The translations under genes and the position numbers were made by a program. The notes under the pieces are model-generated. The model was not told the DNA's origin. It did no database searches and saw only the letters and a program-made list of their open reading frames with translations. A stretch of 64,000 nt of DNA from positions 20,635 to 84,634 of the forward strand of contig JBDHXH010000003.1 in assembly GCA_039810605.1 (NCBI GenBank), read 5' to 3'. Positions 58,601 to 64,000 of this stretch are shown here, one piece after another (positions within the stretch are counted from its first letter, which is position 1; each line of letters opens with the position of its first letter). This DNA is from JAGPCH01 sp039810605 (lineage in GTDB: Bacteria; Bacteroidota; Ignavibacteria; Tepidaquicellales; Tepidaquicellaceae).

Positions 58601-61600
58601 ATGTACCAAAGCCTTCCGGAAAATATTTTTTTACCCGATTTAGAAGCTGAAATACTTGACTTTTGGCAAAAAGACAAGACATTTGAGAAGAGTATTTCCT
58701 CCAAGGAAGGGAAAAAGGTGTTTACATTTTATGAAGGTCCGCCTACTGCAAACGGTGTTCCCGGAATTCATCACGTCATTTCAAGAGCTGTAAAAGACTT
58801 GATATGCAGATACAAGGCGATGCACGGATTCAGGGTTTACAGAAAAGCAGGATGGGATACGCAGGGATTGCCTGTAGAAGTAGAAGTTGAAAAGAAACTC
58901 GGGATTAAGTCAAAGGCGGACATTGAAAAGTTCGGGAGCATTGCTTTTAACAATGCATGCAAGGAATCCATTTTCCTCTACTTGAAAGAATGGGAAGAAC
59001 TTACTCAACGAATGGGTTATTGGATAAACCTCGACGATGCTTACGTAACTTTCCACAATGAATATATTGAATCTGTATGGTGGGCATTAAAAAAGTTTTT
59101 CGATGCGGGATTAATTTACAAGGGATTTAAGATACTTCCTTTCTGTCCTGTTTGTGAATCACCATTGTCATCTCATGAAGTAGCACAAGGCTATCAGGAT
59201 TTAAAAGACCCTTCGGTTTATGTGAAATTCAAAATTACTTCAGGCGACCTGGCAGGTTCTGATTTTTTGGTGTGGACAACAACTCCATGGACGCTGCCTT
59301 CAAATGCTGCCGTGGCCGTGAATCCGGACTTTGATTATGTAAAAATAAAAACTGTCAAGGGCGAGAGTCTTGTACTCTCGAAAGCAAGACTTGCTGTGAT
59401 AAATGAAGAATATGAAATCGAGAAAGAATTGAGAGGCTCTGAACTGGAAATGACGGAGTACGAACCTTTGTTCAGTTTTTTAAAAGATGATCGTAAAGCA
59501 TTTTATGTTACACTCGGTGAGTTTGTTACAACCGAAGATGGAACCGGCATTGTTCATATTGCACCTGCATTTGGAGAAGATGATTATCAGATTGGATTAA
59601 AATATAATCTTCCGGTTTTCAAGGCAGTCGGCAAGAACGGTCAATTTGTTGAAGCGGCAAAATATAAAGGTAAGAATTTTAAGGAAGCCGATTCGGAAAT
59701 AATTCAGGATTTGAAAAGTTCGGGCAGACTTTATCGCAAAGAAATGTTTGTTCATTCATATCCGCATTGCTGGAGACATAAAGTTCCTCTGATGTATTAT
59801 GCTGCAGACTCCTGGTTTATAAAGACAACCGCATATAAGGATAAAATGATTGATCTCAACAAGACTATAAAATGGCATCCGGAGGCATTTGGATCCGGAA
59901 GATTTGCAAAATGGCTTGAAGAGAACAAGGATTGGGCTTTGTCACGAAACAGGTTCTGGGGTACTCCCCTTCCTGTCTGGTATTACACCGATGAGAACGG
60001 AAACGAAGTTTATGAATGCATTGGAAGCGTTGAAGAACTAAAGCAGCGTGCTATTAATTTCGATAAGGTCTATAACGAGAAACAGGAACTCGATCTTCAT
60101 AAACCTTTTATTGACGAAATCATAGTCAGATCAAAAGAAGGAAAAGAAATGCGGCGCATTCCTGAAGTGATTGATTGCTGGTTTGACAGCGGTTCAATGC
60201 CATTTGCACAGCATCATTATCCTTTTGAGAATGAGAAATTATTCGAGACAAGTTTTCCTGCTGATTTTATCGCCGAGGGTGTTGATCAGACACGCGGCTG
60301 GTTTTACACATTGCACGCGATTTCAACTTTTATATTTGGAAAGCCTGCATACAAGAGCCTGATTGTAAACGGACATATACTCGACAAGAACGGAAAGAAG
60401 ATGAGCAAGTCACTCGGCAATGTAATCAACCCGTTTGACATGTTTAAAAAATATGGTGCGGATGTTTTGAGATGGTATTTAATTTATTCTTCGCCTGTTG
60501 GAAACTCAAAATTGTTTGATGAAAATGACCTGATCGAGATTCAGAACAAATTTTTTGATACTCTGGTAAATACAGTAAGATTCTTCATTCTGTATTCAAA
60601 TATGACCAACTTCGATCACAGAACTGTTGACAATATCAAGCGGGATTCAATGCCTGTTATAGACAAATGGATGCTATCAAAGCTTAACACAATAAAGAAG
60701 AAGTATTTCGAATTGATGGATGATTATGACATTACAAAGGCATCGAGAATTGTTTATGACTTCACAATAGACGAGTTGTCCAATTGGTATGTGAGACGCA
60801 ACCGGAAACGATTCAGAAACGCAACAGGCGAGGACGACTTTATTTCAGGATATGTCACTCTTTATACTGTAATTATTGATTTGCTCAAGATGATTGCTCC
60901 TGTTTCACCTTTCATTTCAGATAAATTGTATCTGACGCTGACAGGTTCGAATGAATCCATTCACCTCACGGAATATATTCCCGTTGATGAGTCGCTCATT
61001 GACGAAAAGCTTGAAGATGAAATGAGACTTGCACAGGATATAGTATATCTTGTTCGCTCGATCAGAGTGAAAAATAATCTGAAAGTGAGACAGCCGCTTA
61101 AGCAAATTCTCATCCCTGTTCTTGACGAAGGATACAGAAACAAACTTGACAGCATCAAAGAGATAGTGCTTGAAGAAGTAAATGTAAAAGAAATGAATCT
61201 TATCGAAGGAGATTCAGAGATTATTGTAAAAAAAGCTAAGCCTAATTTTAAAGCGATAGGCCCGAAATTCGGAAAGCAGGTCAAGGAAGTTCAGAAAATA
61301 ATAAATTCACTTTCGGCGAAACAGATTAAAGAGCTCGAGCTCAAAGGCAATCTTGCAGTATCGGGTTTTGATATCACTCGTGAAGACATTGAAATTTTTA
61401 CCGACAACATCGAAGGATGGATTATCGAGTCATACAATGATCTAACGGTAGCACTTGATACAAAATTGGATCAGAAGTTGATTGAAGAAGGAATTGTGCG
61501 TGAGTTCATAAACCGGATTCAGAATTTCAGAAGAGACAAAGATTTTGAAATAGGTGACAGAGTAAGAGTCTATTACAAAACATCAGAAAGAATAAGTTCA

Positions 61601-61741
61601 GTGATAAGTAAGAATCTCGAATTCATAAAGGCAGAGACTTCCAGCGAAAACATAGATATGCCAAACGGATACGAATTCGATTTCTTCAAGTCGGACATAA
61701 ACGGCGAGCCGTTTGAACTTTATCTTCAAAAAATAAATTAA
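58601..61741 (+). CDS. ileS: Isoleucyl-tRNA synthetase
   Basis: I start at ATG 58601 (MYQSLPENIFLPDLEAEILD); the frame is open upstream to 58553 but that part is not family-like. The 1046-residue enzyme has the HIGH-type motif as GIHHV in PPTANGVPGIHHV (about 56-59), FWGTPLPVW, the KMSKS loop KKMSKS (600-604) and an editing domain with TTTPWTLPSNAAVAVNP. The length and the GIHHV form fit the eukaryote-like IleRS clade, which includes mupirocin-resistant enzymes; that resistance is inferred, not shown. It charges tRNA-Ile in the cytoplasm. Confidence 0.96.
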   Translation: MYQSLPENIFLPDLEAEILDFWQKDKTFEKSISSKEGKKVFTFYEGPPTANGVPGIHHVISRAVKDLICRYKAMHGFRVYRKAGWDTQGLPVEVEVEKKLGIKSKADIEKFGSIAFNNACKESIFLYLKEWEELTQRMGYWINLDDAYVTFHNEYIESVWWALKKFFDAGLIYKGFKILPFCPVCESPLSSHEVAQGYQDLKDPSVYVKFKITSGDLAGSDFLVWTTTPWTLPSNAAVAVNPDFDYVKIKTVKGESLVLSKARLAVINEEYEIEKELRGSELEMTEYEPLFSFLKDDRKAFYVTLGEFVTTEDGTGIVHIAPAFGEDDYQIGLKYNLPVFKAVGKNGQFVEAAKYKGKNFKEADSEIIQDLKSSGRLYRKEMFVHSYPHCWRHKVPLMYYAADSWFIKTTAYKDKMIDLNKTIKWHPEAFGSGRFAKWLEENKDWALSRNRFWGTPLPVWYYTDENGNEVYECIGSVEELKQRAINFDKVYNEKQELDLHKPFIDEIIVRSKEGKEMRRIPEVIDCWFDSGSMPFAQHHYPFENEKLFETSFPADFIAEGVDQTRGWFYTLHAISTFIFGKPAYKSLIVNGHILDKNGKKMSKSLGNVINPFDMFKKYGADVLRWYLIYSSPVGNSKLFDENDLIEIQNKFFDTLVNTVRFFILYSNMTNFDHRTVDNIKRDSMPVIDKWMLSKLNTIKKKYFELMDDYDITKASRIVYDFTIDELSNWYVRRNRKRFRNATGEDDFISGYVTLYTVIIDLLKMIAPVSPFISDKLYLTLTGSNESIHLTEYIPVDESLIDEKLEDEMRLAQDIVYLVRSIRVKNNLKVRQPLKQILIPVLDEGYRNKLDSIKEIVLEEVNVKEMNLIEGDSEIIVKKAKPNFKAIGPKFGKQVKEVQKIINSLSAKQIKELELKGNLAVSGFDITREDIEIFTDNIEGWIIESYNDLTVALDTKLDQKLIEEGIVREFINRIQNFRRDKDFEIGDRVRVYYKTSERISSVISKNLEFIKAETSSENIDMPNGYEFDFFKSDINGEPFELYLQKIN

Positions 61742-61769
61742 ACAACCCCATATTATAAGGAGCAGTTAA

Positions 61770-62567
61770 TTGGCAAAAACAAAGAGAAAGCCCGGCAAAG
61801 TTAAAACAGCCTTGAAGAAAAAGGTTTCTTCGAGAGCTTTGAAAAAATCCGCACCTAAAAAAGTAAAAGCAAAAATCATGGTGAAGAAGAAAGTTGGCGC
61901 GACAAATAAAGAACTAAGGAAACCATTGAAGAAGAAAGTCAGCACATTGAAGAAGAAAGTTGTTGCATTAAAAATTAAGAAGCATGCTAAGCTCAAAACC
62001 AAGACAGCAGGAAAAATTGTGAAGGCAACAATTTTGAAAAGCAAATTACCTGAAAAAAGAGGAAGAATAGATATTAAGAAAGATGGAATAGTCACTTTGA
62101 AGAAGACAAACGGACTCGCTCCTTTGAAAGCAGAAAAGGTAAAGAAATTTAAGCCAAACAAGAAGGTCAAATATACAAGAGCGGAGTTGAAGTATTTCAG
62201 GGACGTAATTATGAGAGAGCGAAAGATGATCTTCGAAAGCGCAAAAGCTAATATGGACGCGCTGGTTGATAAGGAATCAGGAGAATACAAGGGTGACGAC
62301 CTTACGTATTCTTCTCACATGGCAGAACAAGGGACAGATGAGATGGAAAGAGAAAAGAATTATTTGTTTGTTCAAAGAGATGAAAAGTATCTTGGATATC
62401 TCCAGGAAGCGCTGACAAGAATTGACCAGGGTACATACGGGATTTGCATTGATTGCAGAGATGATCCGAAGAACTTATGCAAGTCTTGCCCGCTCATTGC
62501 AAAAGAAAGACTGGAACTCGTTCCGATTACGCAGCATTGTATAGAATGTAAAAATCTAAGAGGGTAA
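61770..62567 (+). CDS. TraR/DksA-type zinc-finger protein with lysine-rich N-terminus
   Basis: The start is TTG 61770 with AAGGAG (61757-61762) 7 nt upstream. The 265-residue product has a very basic N-terminal half (about 1-130; KKKVSTLKKKVVALKIKKHA and many KK pairs), resembling histone H1-like tails. A DksA-like half follows: coiled-coil helices (RERKMIFESAKANMDALVDK) and a C-terminal zinc finger (YGICIDC and HCIEC, with CKSC between). DksA-like proteins bind RNA polymerase; the basic tail may bind DNA or RNA. It lies 29 bp after ileS and 9 bp before lspA, so co-transcription is likely. Confidence 0.88.
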   Translation: MAKTKRKPGKVKTALKKKVSSRALKKSAPKKVKAKIMVKKKVGATNKELRKPLKKKVSTLKKKVVALKIKKHAKLKTKTAGKIVKATILKSKLPEKRGRIDIKKDGIVTLKKTNGLAPLKAEKVKKFKPNKKVKYTRAELKYFRDVIMRERKMIFESAKANMDALVDKESGEYKGDDLTYSSHMAEQGTDEMEREKNYLFVQRDEKYLGYLQEALTRIDQGTYGICIDCRDDPKNLCKSCPLIAKERLELVPITQHCIECKNLRG

Positions 62568-62576
62568 AAATTCAAT

Positions 62577-63353
62577 TTGAGAGTTCTTTTTGTTTCACTA
62601 TTCATAGTATTTGCTGACCAACTAACCAAGCTTTATGTCAAAGGGATTTCAATTCCACAACTTGGAATCGAGATACCGGGAATGTCATACCAGTCTTCGA
62701 TAAATGTAATTGGAAATTTTTTCAAGATTACATACATCGAAAATCCCGGAATGGCATTTGGCATTCAGCTTGGCGGAAAGCTTTTCCTGTCACTCTTCAC
62801 AATTTTTGCTACATTGCTTCTTTTCGTATTCCTGTATAAGAACAGAAAAGAAAGCCTGGTATTCAGACTCGCGCTTGCATTCATACTTGGTGGAGCGGTC
62901 GGAAATCTTATTGACAGAGTGTTCTATGGTAAGATATACGGCTATGCACCTTTCTTTTACGGCAAGGTAGTTGATTTTCTTCATTTTGATTTCCCGAATT
63001 TTACAATTTTCGGAAAGACAATCTACTCGTGGCCGATTTTCAATATTGCAGACATTGCAGTCTCCGTTGGTTTCATTCTTATTCTTATCGGTTATAGAAA
63101 AATTTTCAAGAAAGAAGAAGATAAGGAAGTAATTGCAGACGGAGGGGTTGTCGCATTTGAAAGTTCGATTGTTTCCGATCACACATCCAATTTTACAGAC
63201 GGGAATTCCACTGAAATGCCGGATAATAAGAATGATAACAGAGATGAAAATGAAAACTCAATTTCAGATCTTAGAGATGAAAATGAAAACTCAATTTCAG
63301 ATCTTGGAGATGTAAACAGCCTTTCACCCCGAGACCAAGAGGACAATAAGTGA
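62577..63353 (+). CDS. lspA: Lipoprotein signal peptidase (signal peptidase II)
   Basis: The start is TTG 62577. The protein has four helices and the conserved LspA motifs: ENPGMAFGI, GGAVGNLIDRV (first catalytic Asp) and FNIADIAVSVG (second Asp). It cleaves prolipoproteins in the inner membrane and is needed for the PstS-like and LppM-like lipoproteins seen here. The 258-residue length exceeds the usual 160-200. Extra residues are an insert near 20-45 and a polar C-terminal tail (about 185-258) holding two exact copies of RDENENSISDL, encoded by a 33-bp direct repeat. The tail would be cytoplasmic. Confidence 0.94.
   Translation: MRVLFVSLFIVFADQLTKLYVKGISIPQLGIEIPGMSYQSSINVIGNFFKITYIENPGMAFGIQLGGKLFLSLFTIFATLLLFVFLYKNRKESLVFRLALAFILGGAVGNLIDRVFYGKIYGYAPFFYGKVVDFLHFDFPNFTIFGKTIYSWPIFNIADIAVSVGFILILIGYRKIFKKEEDKEVIADGGVVAFESSIVSDHTSNFTDGNSTEMPDNKNDNRDENENSISDLRDENENSISDLGDVNSLSPRDQEDNK
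63241..63306 (+). repeat. 33-bp direct repeat in lspA tail
   Basis: Two 33-bp units (63241-63273 and 63274-63306) differ at one base (the last). They encode RDENENSISDL twice. Near-identity suggests a recent slippage duplication, kept in frame because 33 is a multiple of three. Confidence 0.95.
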
Positions 63354-63434
63354 ATCTGAATAACTTCAGCAGCCTCCCATTCAAATAAACATTACAAACT
63401 GCAACCGGTACGGAAATTCCTTAGGGGAAAACTT

Positions 63435-63767
63435 TTATCTGCCTATTGCATCAAGCGCATCTTTTCTCTTGAGCAAAGTTTCCTTGTCTTCCACATGCTG
63501 GGGATCCGGAACGCAGCAATCAACGGGGCAAACAGAAGCGCATTGTGGTTCATCGTGGAATCCAACGCATTCAGTGCATTTATCGGGAACAATATAAAAG
63601 TACTCGCTCGAAAAAAAGCCTGCTGCTCCCGACGGCGCCGCATCACCTTCTCCGAATGTCTTTCCTTCGAGAGTCCAATTCGCGCCGCCTTCATAAATTG
63701 CGGTATTCGGGCATTCTGGTTCACATGCTCCGCAATTGATACACTCTGTCGTTATCATTATTGCCAT
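63435..63767 (-). CDS. Two-cluster 4Fe-4S ferredoxin (YfhL-like)
   Basis: The 110-residue protein has a first cluster motif CINCGACEPECP and a second with CTECVGFHDEPQCASVCP, the extended spacing (eight residues between the Cys pairs) of YfhL/Allochromatium-type ferredoxins. A further CC (PVDCCVPDPQH) follows. An unusual insert (about 28-55, with GEGDAAPSGAAGFF) lies between the two halves. The start is supported by AAGGAG (63775-63780, plus-strand CTCCTT) 7 nt upstream. It transfers electrons in the cytoplasm. Confidence 0.94.
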   Translation of the reverse strand: MAIMITTECINCGACEPECPNTAIYEGGANWTLEGKTFGEGDAAPSGAAGFFSSEYFYIVPDKCTECVGFHDEPQCASVCPVDCCVPDPQHVEDKETLLKRKDALDAIGR

Positions 63768-63829
63768 TATAAGTCTCCTTATTTTTTGAGTGTTTAAAAT
63801 TAATTAAACCTGAAGTTTGATTCAATACA

Positions 63830-63906
63830 ATCGGGAATCGGGAGTCGGGAATCGGCAATCGGGAATCGGCAATCGGGAATCGGCAATCGGGAATCGGCAA
63901 TCGGGA
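63830..63906. repeat. Heptanucleotide repeat array (GGGAATC/GGCAATC)
   Basis: Eleven tandem 7-bp units, mostly GGGAATC alternating with GGCAATC, plus GGGAGTC. It belongs to the same family and runs in the same orientation as the array at 31531-31744. It joins directly, with no gene between, to the oppositely oriented array at 63909. Confidence 0.92.
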
Positions 63907-63908
63907 AA

Positions 63909-64000
63909 TTCACGACTCACGACTCACGACTCACGATTCACGACTCACGATTCACGACTCACGATTCACGACTCACGATTCACGACTCACGATTCACGAC
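63909..64000. repeat. Heptanucleotide repeat array, opposite orientation, reaching window edge
   Basis: Tandem ACGACTC and ACGATTC units, alternating nearly regularly, continue to the last base of the window, so the full length is unknown. The orientation matches the array at 32169-32302. Confidence 0.92.

Noticed and set aside
61766..62290. 174-codon minus-strand open frame opposite the DksA-like gene
   Set aside because: It is an antisense shadow of the lysine-rich arm (AAG/AAA codons read as CTT/TTT, giving Phe/Leu-rich text).
63830..64000. Possible CRISPR array
   Set aside because: Units are 7 bp, tandem and without spacers, and no cas gene is near.

Overview
The window looks like chromosomal DNA of a Gram-negative bacterium of the Bacteroidota/Ignavibacteria group, most likely Ignavibacteria-like. 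Six secreted proteins end in a type IX secretion (T9SS) sorting tail with a YPNPFNP core, and a PorQ/PorV-type outer-membrane protein is present. Diderm genes (LPS heptose epimerase, O-antigen ligase, TonB receptor, porin) and moderately AT-rich codons agree with this. Starts are often TTG. Some genes have a clear AAGGAG ribosome site and others none. No rRNA, tRNA, IS element, prophage or CRISPR array was recognised.

Layout. 1-6.5 kb: two divergent paralogous signalling proteins (cyclase-like domain + STAND ATPase + TPR) around a large imperfect inverted repeat and a small outer-membrane protein. 6.5-16.7 kb: T9SS cargo proteins, a 949-residue secreted protein with a 27-residue GNDxY repeat, a lipoprotein, an F420-reductase-like enzyme, a PorQ-like protein and a YajQ protein. 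16.7-23 kb: a six-gene leftward operon for a YbhGFSR-type ABC-2 exporter with its own porin-like protein. 23.5-30.2 kb: universal stress protein, DNA polymerase I with a damaged proofreading site, heptose epimerase, and a secreted peptidylarginine-deiminase-like enzyme. 30.2-32.3 kb: a ClpB gene cut off after its first AAA domain, then a four-helix-bundle gene enclosed by inverted heptanucleotide repeat arrays. 32.3-39.4 kb: LPS/glycan assembly genes (three glycosyltransferases, MsbA-like flippase, O-antigen ligase), then DUF1844 and NAD kinase. 39.4-42.9 kb: nucleoside-type ABC importer. 43.2-48.5 kb: TonB receptor and a large BNR-propeller protein with dockerin-like loops. 48.6-52.8 kb: pstSCAB with a Pho-box-like site. 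52.8-56.4 kb: DUF2071 protein and a tandem pair of choice-of-anchor-B proteins. 56.6-57.5 kb: an AT-rich unknown two-gene unit. 57.6-63.8 kb: YpfJ-type metalloprotease, IleRS, DksA-like protein, LspA, ferredoxin. 63.8-64 kb: more heptanucleotide arrays.

Most genes are housekeeping, envelope or secretion functions. The points most worth following are the heptamer-array/four-helix-bundle cassette (one occupied copy and one apparently empty copy in the same window), the PPAD-like secreted deiminase, the polymerase I lacking two proofreading carboxylates, the truncated ClpB, the cyclase-STAND pair, and the small toxin-like two-gene unit at 56.65-57.51 kb. All family assignments come from reading motifs; no database search was run.
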